The position numbers and the translations under genes are program-made. This document shows positions 6,812 through 22,852 of a DNA stretch of 64,000 bases, piece after piece. Every line of letters starts with the position of its first letter. Position 1 is the first letter of the stretch. The DNA comes from TMP-24 sp046348855 (GTDB lineage: Bacteria; Pseudomonadota; Alphaproteobacteria; Rhodobacterales; Rhodobacteraceae): contig JAXMDK010000011.1 in NCBI GenBank assembly GCA_046348855.1, positions 1 through 64,000 on the forward strand. Reading direction: 5' to 3'. Below the pieces are notes generated by a model. The model saw only the letters and a list, made by a program, of their open reading frames with translations, was not told where the DNA came from and did no database searches.

Positions 6812-8677
6812 ATGACCGACCAGCCAACCCCTTCGCCGACCGGACATTCGGTCATCCAGTCCTATCTGCGGCTTCTGGATGCCTCGCCGGGCGTCTACCG
6901 GATGCTCGATGCCGAGGCGCGGGTGCTGTATGTCGGCAAGGCGCGCAACCTGAAGGCGCGGGTGTCGAACTATGCGCGGCCCTCGGGCCATTCGCCGCGG
7001 ATCGCGCGGATGATTGCGCAGACCGCTTCGATGATGTTCCTGACCACGCGCACCGAAACCGAGGCGCTGCTGCTGGAACAGAACCTGATCAAGCAGCTGA
7101 AGCCGCATTTCAACGTGCTCTTGCGCGACGACAAGTCCTTCCCGAACATCCTGGTCAGCCGGGAAAGCGCCTTTCCGCAGATCAAGAAGCACCGGGGGGC
7201 CAAGACGGAAAAGGGTGACTATTACGGCCCCTTCGCCAGTGCCGGGGCGGTGAACCGCACGCTCAACCAGTTGCAGAAGGTGTTCCTGCTGAGGAACTGC
7301 TCGGACGCGATGTTCGCCTCGCGCACGCGCCCTTGCCTGCTTTACCAGATCAAGCGCTGTTCGGCGCCCTGCACCGGGCTGATCTCCGAATCCGACTATG
7401 CCGGGCTTGTCGCCGATGCCGAGCGGTTCCTGCAGGGGCGGTCGACCGCGGTGCAGGAACGGCTTGCCGCCGAGATGGCCGCCGCTGCCGGCGCGATGGA
7501 GTATGAGCGGGCGGCGGCCCTGCGCGATCGGATCCGGGCGCTGACCCAAGTGCAGCAGGTGCAGGGCATCAACCCGCGCGGCGTGGCCGAGGCGGACGTC
7601 GTCGCCCTGCACATGGACGGGGGGCAGGCCTGCGTGCAGGTCTTTTTCACCCGCGCCAACCAAAGCTGGGGCAACCGCGACTTCTACCCCCGGACCGGCG
7701 CCGGGGCGGGCGAGGCCGAAGTGCTGGAGGCTTTCCTTGGCCAGTTCTACGACAACAAGCAACCGCCGCGGCTGATCCTTCTGTCGCACCCGATCGAGGA
7801 CGCCGACCTGATGGTCGAACTGCTGTCCGAGCGCGCCGGGCGGCGGGTCGAGATTGCGGTGCCACAGCGCGGGGAAAAGGCCGAACTGGTCGAGAATGCC
7901 GCCCGCAACGCCCGCGAAAGCCTGGCCCGCAAGATGAGCGAGACCGCCGCGCAGTCGAAGCTGCTGGAGGCGCTCGCCGAAGCCTTCGATCTGGACGGCG
8001 TGCCGCAGCGGATCGAGATCTACGACAACTCGCACATCCAGGGAACCGATGCCGTCGGCGGGATGGTGGTTGCGGGGCCGGAAGGCTTCATCAAGAGCCA
8101 GTATCGCAAGTTCAACATCAAGGGCGCCGAGATCACGCCGGGCGACGACTTCGGCATGATGAAGGAAGTGCTGACCCGGCGGTTCGGGCGGCTCTTGAAA
8201 GAGGACCCGGATCGCCAGTCGGGCACCTGGCCCGATCTCTTGCTGATCGACGGCGGCGCAGGGCAGGTGGCGGCGGTGCAGTCGATCCTCGAGGATCTGG
8301 GGGTCGAGGATGTGGCGATGGTGGGCGTGGCCAAGGGCATAGACCGCGATCTGGGCAAGGAGGAATTCCACCGTTTCGGCCAGCGCCCCTTTGCCCTGCC
8401 GCACAATTCGCCGGTTCTCTATTTCGTCCAGCGCCTGAGGGACGAAGCGCACCGCTGGGCGATCGGCGCGCACCGGGCCAAACGGGCGAAGTCGGTGGCC
8501 GCGACGCCGCTGGACGAGGTGCCGGGGATCGGTGCGGCGCGCAAACGCGCGCTCCTGGCGCATTTCGGTTCGGCCAAGGCGGTCAGCCGGGCCGGGCTGG
8601 CCGACCTGAAGATGGTCGAGGGCATTTCCGAGACGATGGCCCAGACGGTCTACGATTTCTTCCACGGCGCGGGGTAG
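6812..8677 (+). CDS. uvrC: UvrABC excinuclease subunit C
   Basis: The 621-residue protein is full length for UvrC, which makes both incisions around bulky DNA lesions in nucleotide-excision repair. The N-terminal GIY-YIG domain shows SPGVYRMLDAEARVLYVGKA near residues 28-47. A UvrB-binding UVR stretch (MEYERAAALRDRIRALTQVQ) lies near residue 230. The C-terminal RNase H-like nuclease carries EIYDNSHIQGTDAVGGMVV, and a tandem helix-hairpin-helix ends the protein (EVPGIGAARKRALLAHFGS). It has a long AT-rich upstream region and is convergent with the SRPBCC gene ten bases downstream. Confidence 0.97.
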   Translation: MTDQPTPSPTGHSVIQSYLRLLDASPGVYRMLDAEARVLYVGKARNLKARVSNYARPSGHSPRIARMIAQTASMMFLTTRTETEALLLEQNLIKQLKPHFNVLLRDDKSFPNILVSRESAFPQIKKHRGAKTEKGDYYGPFASAGAVNRTLNQLQKVFLLRNCSDAMFASRTRPCLLYQIKRCSAPCTGLISESDYAGLVADAERFLQGRSTAVQERLAAEMAAAAGAMEYERAAALRDRIRALTQVQQVQGINPRGVAEADVVALHMDGGQACVQVFFTRANQSWGNRDFYPRTGAGAGEAEVLEAFLGQFYDNKQPPRLILLSHPIEDADLMVELLSERAGRRVEIAVPQRGEKAELVENAARNARESLARKMSETAAQSKLLEALAEAFDLDGVPQRIEIYDNSHIQGTDAVGGMVVAGPEGFIKSQYRKFNIKGAEITPGDDFGMMKEVLTRRFGRLLKEDPDRQSGTWPDLLLIDGGAGQVAAVQSILEDLGVEDVAMVGVAKGIDRDLGKEEFHRFGQRPFALPHNSPVLYFVQRLRDEAHRWAIGAHRAKRAKSVAATPLDEVPGIGAARKRALLAHFGSAKAVSRAGLADLKMVEGISETMAQTVYDFFHGAG

Positions 8678-8687
8678 GGCGCGCGCC

Positions 8688-9176
8688 TCAAGCCAGAAGC
8701 TCGTCGAGCTGGCTGAACTGTTCGGGCAGGCTGCCGTCCATTCCCTCGTAGGCGCGGTCGAGTGCGCCCTTCGTCGGGTAGCGTTCGTGCAGAACCAGGA
8801 GCGTCGCGCCGTCTCGTGGTGTGAAGGTGACGGTCGTGATGGCGCCCTCGTCGCCCTCGTCGTTGGTCCAGACCAGCCGCTCGTTCGGGATTACCTCAAG
8901 GTAGCGGCCGTAGAAGGTCATGCCCTGGCTCGAGGACGGATGGGCGAAGGTGACCTGGTAGCCCCCGCCCGTGCGCACATCCATCTGGCAGTCGGTCATC
9001 TCGGCCCCCATCGACCGGGGCGCCCACCAGCGCATGAAAAGCGTGGGCGTCGTCCAGGCGGCATAGACCCGGGGGACCTCGGCGGCGAAAAGGCGCGTGA
9101 CGAAAAGATCGACGTCGGTGCGCCGTTCGACCTTGGTGGGCCGGTCGCCGCCGGTCTGCTGCTTGTCATGGGTCAT
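8688..9176 (-). CDS. SRPBCC (AHSA1-like) domain protein
   Basis: This 162-residue START/Bet v1-like protein carries RLFAAEVPRVYAAWTTPTLF and MRWWAPRSMGAEM, standard for the AHSA1 family, and YLEVIPNERLVWTND in the middle. ATG at 9176 was chosen because it overlaps the ArsR gene by 11 bases, the usual coupled arrangement. The longer frame adds only an Arg/Cys-rich shadow. Such proteins are presumed to bind a hydrophobic ligand, and pairing with an ArsR regulator suggests a ligand-responsive module. The ligand is unknown. Confidence 0.85.
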   Translation of the reverse strand: MTHDKQQTGGDRPTKVERRTDVDLFVTRLFAAEVPRVYAAWTTPTLFMRWWAPRSMGAEMTDCQMDVRTGGGYQVTFAHPSSSQGMTFYGRYLEVIPNERLVWTNDEGDEGAITTVTFTPRDGATLLVLHERYPTKGALDRAYEGMDGSLPEQFSQLDELLA

Positions 9177-9525
9177 CCGCTTGTCCTTTCGCTTTTGGGG
9201 GCAGGTCGTCCAGCACGGCGTCGAGCGCCGCAAACCGCGCGGCCCACGTCTGGCGCAGGGTCGCCATCCAGGCCATCTGTGCGTCGAACGTCGGTGCCGC
9301 CAGGTGGCAGGTGCGGGTACGCCCGACCTTGTGGGTCTGCACCAGCCGCGCCGCTTCCAGAAGGGCGAGGTGCTTCTTCATCCCCGTCCGGGTCATCGCG
9401 AACTGCTCGGCGAGCGCCGTAACCGAGGCATCGGCCTCCGAAAGCCGTTCCAGGATCCCGCGCCGCGTCGGGTCGGCCAGGGCCGAGAAGGCTAGATCGA
9501 GCGGGGGCGACTCATGGTGAACCAT
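9166..9525 (-). CDS. ArsR-family winged-helix regulator
   Basis: The 119-residue protein contains LAFSALADPTRRGILERLSE (residues about 9-28) and a recognition helix in AMTRTGMKKHLALLEAARLV, typical of ArsR/SmtB. No metal-binding ELCVC-type cysteine motif is present, so it belongs to the metal-independent branch that pairs with SRPBCC genes. ATG at 9525 lies inside an exact inverted repeat (9517-9534), and a TTGACA promoter sits just upstream. Autorepression is the simplest reading. It is translationally coupled to the SRPBCC gene. Confidence 0.88.
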   Translation of the reverse strand: MVHHESPPLDLAFSALADPTRRGILERLSEADASVTALAEQFAMTRTGMKKHLALLEAARLVQTHKVGRTRTCHLAAPTFDAQMAWMATLRQTWAARFAALDAVLDDLPPKAKGQADDP

Positions 9526-9534
9526 AAGGTTCAC
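9517..9534. promoter_or_regulatory. candidate ArsR operator, perfect 7-4-7 inverted repeat
   Basis: GTGAACC-ATAA-GGTTCAC covers the start codon of the ArsR gene (9523-9525) and abuts the -10 box of the promoter. A repressor bound here would block both promoter clearance and initiation. Confidence 0.6.
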
Positions 9535-9561
9535 TGTTCGACGGAAATGGCCCCCTGTCAA
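9533..9561 (-). promoter_or_regulatory. promoter of the ArsR-SRPBCC operon
   Basis: On the minus strand a perfect TTGACA (9556-9561) is followed after 17 bases by AACAGT (9533-9538). That -10 box is weak but keeps the key A at position 2 and T at position 6. It overlaps the inverted repeat at 9517-9534. Confidence 0.5.
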
Positions 9562-9578
9562 CGGCCCTGTCCCGAAAC

Positions 9579-9605
9579 AAAAGAACCCCGCCATTGGCGG
9601 GGTTC
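9579..9605 (-). terminator. rpoC intrinsic terminator
   Basis: A perfect 10-bp stem, GAACCCCGCC/GGCGGGGTTC with a three-base loop (9583-9605), is followed on the minus strand by TTTT (9579-9582). It lies 24 bases past the rpoC stop and ends the secE-to-rpoC transcription block. Confidence 0.88.
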
Positions 9606-9628
9606 TCTTGGTTCACATGCGGGCCTTG

Positions 9629-13870
<4,242 letters not shown>

Positions 13871-13923
13871 TTTCAAATCCTTGAAAGGGCGCGGGGAGAG
13901 AGGGGGCGGGGGGTAAACCCGCC

Positions 13924-18060
<4,137 letters not shown>

Positions 18061-18192
18061 GCTCGTCGTCACCTTTCGTCTTTTCGCGGGTGCTGTCACG
18101 TCGGGGTCACGTGCAGCGCCGCATGCGAAGGGGCGGATCGGTTCCATTCATGCCCCCCGTCCCACCGGGTGGCTCCCGAACCCTGATCCGGC

Positions 18193-18227
18193 CTTGGGAG
18201 GGGCATCGTGAAAATGCCCCTTCCAAG
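18193..18227 (-). other. long hairpin in the rplL-rpoB spacer, possible RNase III site or attenuator
   Basis: Fourteen-base arms (18193-18206 and 18214-18227) pair with a single mismatch around a seven-base loop. A second stem, GGCTGGG/CCCAGCC, spans 18236-18265. In Escherichia coli the rplL-rpoB gap holds an attenuator and an RNase III-cut hairpin; the same position and shape suggest a similar role here. Confidence 0.5.
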
Positions 18228-18298
18228 ACGGGATCGGCTGGGCCCACATTGCTGCGGACCCAGCCTGACAACCGGGGTAGGCCGAAGCCCGGCCCTGA

Positions 18299-18679
18299 TT
18301 ACTTCAGCTCGACCTTGGCGCCAGCCGCTTCGAGCTTTTTCTTGATGTCCTCGGCTTCGGCCTTGGGCGCGGCTTCCTTCACCTTGCCACCGGCTTCCAC
18401 CAGGTCCTTGGCTTCTTTCAGGCCCAGGCCGGTGATGGCGCGCACTTCCTTGATCACGTTGATCTTGTTCGCGCCGGCATCGGTCAGGACGACGTCGAAG
18501 TCGGTCTTTTCTTCAGCCGCTTCGGCGGGGGCGCCGCCGGCAGCCGGACCAGCAACCATCACAGCGCCGCCGGCGGCGGGCTCGATGCCATACTTGTCCT
18601 TCAGGATGGTTTTCAGTTCTTGCGCCTGAAGAAGGGTCAGACCCACGATTTCTTCGGCGAGTTTGTTCAGATCAGCCAT
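18299..18679 (-). CDS. rplL: 50S ribosomal protein bL12 (L7/L12)
   Basis: The 126-residue acidic stalk protein has an N-terminal dimerisation domain (MADLNKLAEEIVGLTLLQAQ), an Ala/Pro/Gly-rich hinge at about residues 40-60, and a C-terminal factor-binding domain with FDVVLTDAGANKINVIKEVR and GLGLKEAKDLVEAG. It recruits EF-Tu, EF-G and IF2 to the ribosome. ATG at 18679 replaces an earlier in-frame start that adds MRE. It is co-transcribed with rplJ across a 66-base gap. Confidence 0.97.
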   Translation of the reverse strand: MADLNKLAEEIVGLTLLQAQELKTILKDKYGIEPAAGGAVMVAGPAAGGAPAEAAEEKTDFDVVLTDAGANKINVIKEVRAITGLGLKEAKDLVEAGGKVKEAAPKAEAEDIKKKLEAAGAKVELK

Positions 18680-18745
18680 TTCTCTCATCCGTTCCTAGAT
18701 TGGGTTCCAACGAAGGGGTGTTTTCCCGACGAAGGCATTTGGTTC

Positions 18746-19261
18746 TCAGGCCGCAGCTTTTTCCTCGATGGTCTTGAGGATGCCCGCGATGTTCGCCCCA
18801 GGTGCGCCAATGGCGCCAGCGATGTTCGAAGCCGGCGCCCCGATGCACGACACGATCTGAGCGATAAGCTCTTCACGCGACGGCATGGCGGCGACGGCTT
18901 TGACACCGGCGGCGTCCAGAGCCGAGCTGCCCATAGCACCACCGAGGATCACGAATTTCTCGTTCCCCTTGGCGTACTTTTCCGTGACCTTCGCCGCAGC
19001 GACGGGGTCCTCGGAATAAGCCAGCACGGTCATGCCCGTGAGAAGTTTGCCGATGCTTTCGCAGGGCTTGCCTTCCAGGGCGATCTTGGCGAGCCTGTTC
19101 TTGGCGACACGGACAGACCCGCCGGCGGAACGCATTTCCGCGCGGAGGTCCTGCATCTGAGAAACCGTCATGCCTTCGTAGCGGGCAACCACCACGACGC
19201 CAGAGCTTGCGAAGATCTGGCCGAGTTCCTCGACCACTTTCTCTTTTTGGGCTCTATCCAC
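18746..19261 (-). CDS. rplJ: 50S ribosomal protein uL10
   Basis: The 171-residue protein anchors the L7/L12 stalk to 23S rRNA. Motifs include VVVARYEGMTVSQMQDLR, VAKNRLAKIAL and a C-terminal helix (GILKTIEEKAAA) that binds bL12 dimers. The start is GTG at 19261 (GTG GAT AGA GCC). The upstream leader is about 260 bases long on the minus strand, where L10-L12 autoregulation normally acts. Length is usual for the family. Confidence 0.96.
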   Translation of the reverse strand: MDRAQKEKVVEELGQIFASSGVVVVARYEGMTVSQMQDLRAEMRSAGGSVRVAKNRLAKIALEGKPCESIGKLLTGMTVLAYSEDPVAAAKVTEKYAKGNEKFVILGGAMGSSALDAAGVKAVAAMPSREELIAQIVSCIGAPASNIAGAIGAPGANIAGILKTIEEKAAA

Positions 19262-19497
19262 GGTTTCACTCCAAGTGTGGGGGTCTCCCCCCGGCTCTCA
19301 TTTTCCCGCCGATGGTCTGGCGGGGTTCGGGTCCGGATGGTCCCGAGGCCAGGATCGCCCGAGGCTGTCGCCCCGATTGAATCTCGTCTCGTTTCCCATC
19401 TCAGGAAGGACTTAGCGGGTTTCCCCAGCCCTCCGTCTCGGACAGGACGGGGCGTTTCCGCCCCGCCATTCGCCGGGCACGAGACCCGGCAAATTTC
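19262..19497 (-). promoter_or_regulatory. rplJ leader region
   Basis: The spacer between rplA and rplJ has several GC-rich hairpins, including GCCGGG/CCCGGC (about 19472-19490) and GGGGCG/CGCCCC (about 19449-19464). L10-L12 autoregulatory leaders occupy this position in most bacteria. I could not confirm the conserved kink-turn by eye, so assignment rests on position. Confidence 0.35.
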
Positions 19498-19521
19498 GTA
19501 GGGTGCGCTTCAGCGCACCAT
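19498..19521. repeat. REP-like palindrome, type GTAGGGTGCGC
   Basis: GTAGGGTGCGC, a four-base centre and GCGCACCAT form a short palindromic unit directly after the rplA stop. Related units lie at 29343-29395 and 30646-30669, so this is a small dispersed intergenic repeat family. Confidence 0.55.
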
Positions 19522-19525
19522 CCGT

Positions 19526-20224
19526 TCAGTGCGCGGTCGCCGACGTCAGGTCGAGCGACACGCCCGGCCCCATGGTCGACGAGAGCGACACCTTCTTCAG
19601 GTAGGTGCCTTTCGCGCCCGACGGCTTGGCCTTCGACACCGCGTCGACAAAGGCACGGACGTTCTGGGCCAGCTTGTCCTCGCTGAACGAGACCTTGCCG
19701 ATCCCGGCATGGATCACACCGGCCTTTTCGACCTTGAACTGGACTTCGCCGCCCTTGGCCGCTTCGACGGCGGTTTTCACGTCCATCGTCACGGTGCCGA
19801 CCTTGGGGTTCGGCATCAGGTTGCGCGGGCCCAGGATCTTGCCCAGACGGCCGACCAGCGGCATCATGTCCGGGGTGGCGATGCAGCGGTCGAACTCGAT
19901 CTTGCCGCCCTGGATGCTTTCCATCAGATCTTCGGCGCCGACGATGTCCGCGCCGGCGGCCTTGGCTTCATCAGCCTTGCCGCCACGGGCGAAGACCGCC
20001 ACGCGCACAACCTTGCCGGTGCCGTTCGGCAGCTGGACCACGCCGCGGACCATCTGGTCGGCATGGCGGGGATCGACGCCCAGGTTCATGGCGATTTCCA
20101 GCGTCTCGTCGAACTTGGCCTTGGCCGCGCCCTTGATCAGCTTGACCGCATCCTCGACCGTCAGGGACGACTTGCCTTCGAACGCGGCAGCGGCCGCTTT
20201 CATGCGTTTTGCGAGCTTGGCCAT
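19526..20224 (-). CDS. rplA: 50S ribosomal protein uL1
   Basis: The 232-residue protein forms the L1 stalk of the large subunit and moves deacylated tRNA out of the E site. It also represses its own operon in many bacteria. Signatures are FDETLEIAMNLGVDPRHADQ and the rRNA-binding stretch GKILGPRNLMPNPKVGTVT near residues 125-145, plus VHIGKVSF-like AGIGKVSFSEDKLAQN. It lies three bases downstream of rplK. A REP-like palindrome follows its stop. Confidence 0.98.
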   Translation of the reverse strand: MAKLAKRMKAAAAAFEGKSSLTVEDAVKLIKGAAKAKFDETLEIAMNLGVDPRHADQMVRGVVQLPNGTGKVVRVAVFARGGKADEAKAAGADIVGAEDLMESIQGGKIEFDRCIATPDMMPLVGRLGKILGPRNLMPNPKVGTVTMDVKTAVEAAKGGEVQFKVEKAGVIHAGIGKVSFSEDKLAQNVRAFVDAVSKAKPSGAKGTYLKKVSLSSTMGPGVSLDLTSATAH

Positions 20225-20227
20225 GAC

Positions 20228-20680
20228 TTACCCCTTGACCTCGATGCCGATCGACTTGGCCGATCCGAGGATGATCTTCATCGCGGCTTCGACGTCGTTG
20301 GCCGAAAGGTCCTTCATCTTGGCTTCGGCGATCTGGCGCACCTGCGCGGCGGTCACGGTGCCGGCGACGGTGCGACCGGGCTTGTCCGAACCTTTCGGGC
20401 GGTTGCGCTTACCGACCGGCTTCAGGCCGGCGGCCTTCTTCAGGAAAAACGAAGCCGGGGCCGTCTTCATCTCGAACGAGAAGGACTTGTCGGCATAGTA
20501 GGTGATGATCACCGGAACCGGCGAGCCGGGTTCCATTTCCTGCGTCTTGGCGTTGAACGCCTTGCAGAATTCCATGATGTTGATCCCGCGCTGACCCAGC
20601 GCCGGACCGATCGGCGGGGATGGGTTGGCCTGCCCCGCCTTCACTTGCAGCTTGAGGCTGCCCATTACCTTCTTGGCCAT
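20228..20680 (-). CDS. rplK: 50S ribosomal protein uL11
   Basis: The 150-residue protein is a little longer than the common 141-144 residues because of a C-terminal extension (SAKSIGIEVKG) and a short basic insertion (GKRNRPKGSDKPGRTVAG). The N-terminal thiostrepton-region motif QANPSPPIGPALGQRGINIM is intact. uL11 forms the GTPase-associated centre with 23S rRNA helices 43-44. It precedes rplA by three bases and follows nusG after 97 bases. Confidence 0.97.
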   Translation of the reverse strand: MAKKVMGSLKLQVKAGQANPSPPIGPALGQRGINIMEFCKAFNAKTQEMEPGSPVPVIITYYADKSFSFEMKTAPASFFLKKAAGLKPVGKRNRPKGSDKPGRTVAGTVTAAQVRQIAEAKMKDLSANDVEAAMKIILGSAKSIGIEVKG

Positions 20681-20777
20681 CTGGCCTTCTCCTTCGTCAC
20701 ATGCCCTGCGCGAACCATTCGGGCGGGGCCTTGCTTAGTGGTGCGGTCCGGGTTGCCCCTCGCCTCCCACGCATTCC

Positions 20778-21311
20778 TCAGGCGACTTTCGACACCTGAG
20801 TGAATTCCAGTTCCACGGGCGTCGGGCGCCCGAAGATCGAGACGGTGACCTTCAGGCGGCTGTGCGCCTCGTCCACTTCCTCGACCATGCCCGAAAAGCC
20901 CTCGAACGGGCCGTCGGACACCTTGACGTTCTCGCCGATCTCGAAGCGGATCAGGTTGCGCGGCGCTTCCTGGCCTTCTTCGGCGCGCTTCAGGATGCCG
21001 TTCACCTCGGCGTCGCGCATCGGCATCGGCTTGCCTTGCGGGCCCAGGAACCCGGTCACCCGGTTGATCGAGGTGATCAGGTGGTAGCCGCGGTCCGACA
21101 TGTCCATGTGCACCAGCACGTAGCCCGGCATGAACCGCCGTTCGGACGTGACCTTCTTGCCCCGGCGGATTTCGAGCACTTCCTCGGTCGGCACCAGGAC
21201 TTCGTCGATTTCGTCCTCAAGGCCCTTTTCGGCCACGGTCTGCTTGATCTGTTCGGCGATCTTCTTCTCGAAGTTCGAGAGAACGCTCACCGAATACCAC
21301 CGCTTCGCCAT
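20778..21311 (-). CDS. nusG: transcription antitermination/termination factor NusG
   Basis: The 177-residue protein has the NGN domain (MAKRWYSVSVLSNFEKKIAE, MPGYVLVHMDMSDRGYHLIT) and a C-terminal KOW domain (FEIGENVKVSDGPFEGFSGM). NusG binds the clamp of RNA polymerase and couples it to Rho or ribosomal S10. It follows secE across a 184-base gap that contains a hairpin with a U-run, so part of its expression may be attenuated or come from another promoter. Confidence 0.97.
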   Translation of the reverse strand: MAKRWYSVSVLSNFEKKIAEQIKQTVAEKGLEDEIDEVLVPTEEVLEIRRGKKVTSERRFMPGYVLVHMDMSDRGYHLITSINRVTGFLGPQGKPMPMRDAEVNGILKRAEEGQEAPRNLIRFEIGENVKVSDGPFEGFSGMVEEVDEAHSRLKVTVSIFGRPTPVELEFTQVSKVA

Positions 21312-21392
21312 CTGCCTCAGACCCCGCTTCGCCGGCCGTTTCCCGCCGCCTTATTCAATCAGTTCCGTGGGTTGCCCCACACTTGGCGGAAC

Positions 21393-21426
21393 AAAAAACA
21401 GCGCGCATGCCGAATCGCCCGCGCGC
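21393..21426 (-). terminator. hairpin with U-run between secE and nusG
   Basis: On the minus strand GCGCGC (21421-21426) and GCGCGC (21401-21406) enclose a 14-base loop and are followed within three bases by six T residues (21393-21398). This looks like an intrinsic terminator or attenuator inside the operon. Confidence 0.55.
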
Positions 21427-21495
21427 CGGTTCCGGTAAAGTCCCGCTCATCTAGCGGCGAAGGCCGGCGAATTCAAGCACCAGATGCTGCAGGCA

Positions 21496-21687
21496 TCAGA
21501 CCGCGTGGCCCAGCAGAAGCTGCAGGCCGAAGCGGATCGTCATGTCGACGATCGAGAAGAACAGCGCCGTCAGCGCCGCCATCAGCAGCACCATGATCGT
21601 GGTCAGCATCACTTCGCGGCGCGACGGCCACGACACCTTTCCCACTTCCGAGCGAACCTGCTGGAGGAACTGAAGGGGATTGGCCAT
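21496..21687 (-). CDS. secE: preprotein translocase subunit SecE
   Basis: The 63-residue protein has the short single-helix form of SecE. An amphipathic N-terminus (FLQQVRSEVGKVSWPSRREV) carries the conserved WPSR/T motif, and a single transmembrane helix follows (TTIMVLLMAALTALFFSIVD). It clamps SecY in the Sec translocon. It is the first gene of the minus-strand block and has its own promoter at 21725-21753. Confidence 0.96.
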   Translation of the reverse strand: MANPLQFLQQVRSEVGKVSWPSRREVMLTTIMVLLMAALTALFFSIVDMTIRFGLQLLLGHAV

Positions 21688-21724
21688 ATGTCTGCCCTGC
21701 CTGACGTGTGTGACGCGATGGGGT

Positions 21725-21753
21725 CAGATACGCTGGCCTTTGCGGGAATTCAA
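21725..21753 (-). promoter_or_regulatory. promoter of the secE-nusG-rpl-rpo block
   Basis: On the minus strand TTGAAT (21748-21753) and TATCTG (21725-21730) are spaced by 17 bases, 38 bases upstream of the secE start. No tRNA-Trp or second tuf gene, which often precedes secE, is seen upstream. Confidence 0.55.
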
Positions 21754-21878
21754 GGGCACCAACCCGGCATGAGCCGGCAACCGCCGGCACCATTGTCTTT
21801 CCCGCCCGCTTGGCAGTAGGGAAGGGCGAACCCCGGCTGTGGCGCGGGGGCGGCAGGGCAGACGGGAACCGGTGGCGC

Positions 21879-22763
21879 ATGGCACTTTCCAACAATCTCC
21901 GGGGCGCTGTCCTGATGACCTCGGCGATGGTGGCCTTCACCATCAACGACACCTGCATGAAGGTGGTGACGAGCGACTTGCCGGTGTTCGAGGCGATGGC
22001 GCTGCGCGGCGGGCTGACGCTGGTGGCGCTGGCCCTGATCGGATTGGCGACCGGTTCCCTGCGCTTTCCCCGGCAACCGGCAGACCGGCTGTGGCTGGCC
22101 CTGCGGACCGTCGGCGAGGTCGTCTCGACCTTCACCTTCCTGATCGCGCTGAAGCACATGCAGATCGCCAACCTGTCGGCGATCCTTCAGTGCCTGCCGC
22201 TGGCGGTCACGCTGACAGCGGCGGTCGTCTTCGGTGAAAAGGTCGGCTGGCGGCGGTCGATTGCGATCATGATCGGCTTTTTCGGGGTCATGCTGATCGT
22301 GCGGCCGGGGACCGACGGGTTCGACCGCTGGTCGGTGCTGGGGCTGGTGTCGGTGGCCTTCGTGGTCCTGCGCGACCTGTCGACCCGGCGGATTTCGTCC
22401 GAGGTGCCTTCGGCCACGGTCGCCTTCCTGGCGTCGTCGTCGGTGGCCGTGGCCGCGGCCCTGATCCTGCCTTTTTCGGAAGTGGTCGCGCCGACCGCCG
22501 ACCAGATGCTGATCACGGCCCTCGCCGCGACCTGCCTGATCGGCGGCTACCTGACGGTGGTGATGGCGATGCGCACCGGCGACATCTCGATCGTGGCGCC
22601 GTTCCGCTATGCCTCGCTGGTGGCGGCTATCCTGCTGGGCTGGGCGGTCTTCCGCCAGTTCCCCGACCGGCTGACGCTTGTCGGCAGTGCCATCGTCGTG
22701 GCGACCGGCGTCTATACTTTCTATAGAGAGCGCAAGCTGGCGCGCCATTCCGCCGAGGCATGA
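21879..22763 (+). CDS. DMT superfamily (EamA) transporter
   Basis: The 294-residue protein has ten predicted membrane helices in two EamA repeats. The first begins at LRGAVLMTSAMVAFTINDTC and the second at RWSVLGLVSVAFVVLRDLST. ATG at 21879 was preferred because the earlier in-frame start at 21810 encodes a charged, non-membrane extension. DMT carriers export amino acids, nucleobases or other small molecules, and the substrate here is unknown. It is divergent from secE and ends 89 bases before the GT2 gene. Confidence 0.85.
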   Translation: MALSNNLRGAVLMTSAMVAFTINDTCMKVVTSDLPVFEAMALRGGLTLVALALIGLATGSLRFPRQPADRLWLALRTVGEVVSTFTFLIALKHMQIANLSAILQCLPLAVTLTAAVVFGEKVGWRRSIAIMIGFFGVMLIVRPGTDGFDRWSVLGLVSVAFVVLRDLSTRRISSEVPSATVAFLASSSVAVAAALILPFSEVVAPTADQMLITALAATCLIGGYLTVVMAMRTGDISIVAPFRYASLVAAILLGWAVFRQFPDRLTLVGSAIVVATGVYTFYRERKLARHSAEA

Positions 22764-22852
22764 GCCCGCCGCCCGTCCGGCAACGTGGATTTACTTCGTG
22801 GCGGGCGTGAAGTAGCACCTGACGATCGGCTCAGCGCAGGACCGCCTTCCTT

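Noticed and set aside
21688..21878. tRNA-Trp gene upstream of secE
   Set aside because: This is its usual place, but no cloverleaf or CCA end was found on either strand.
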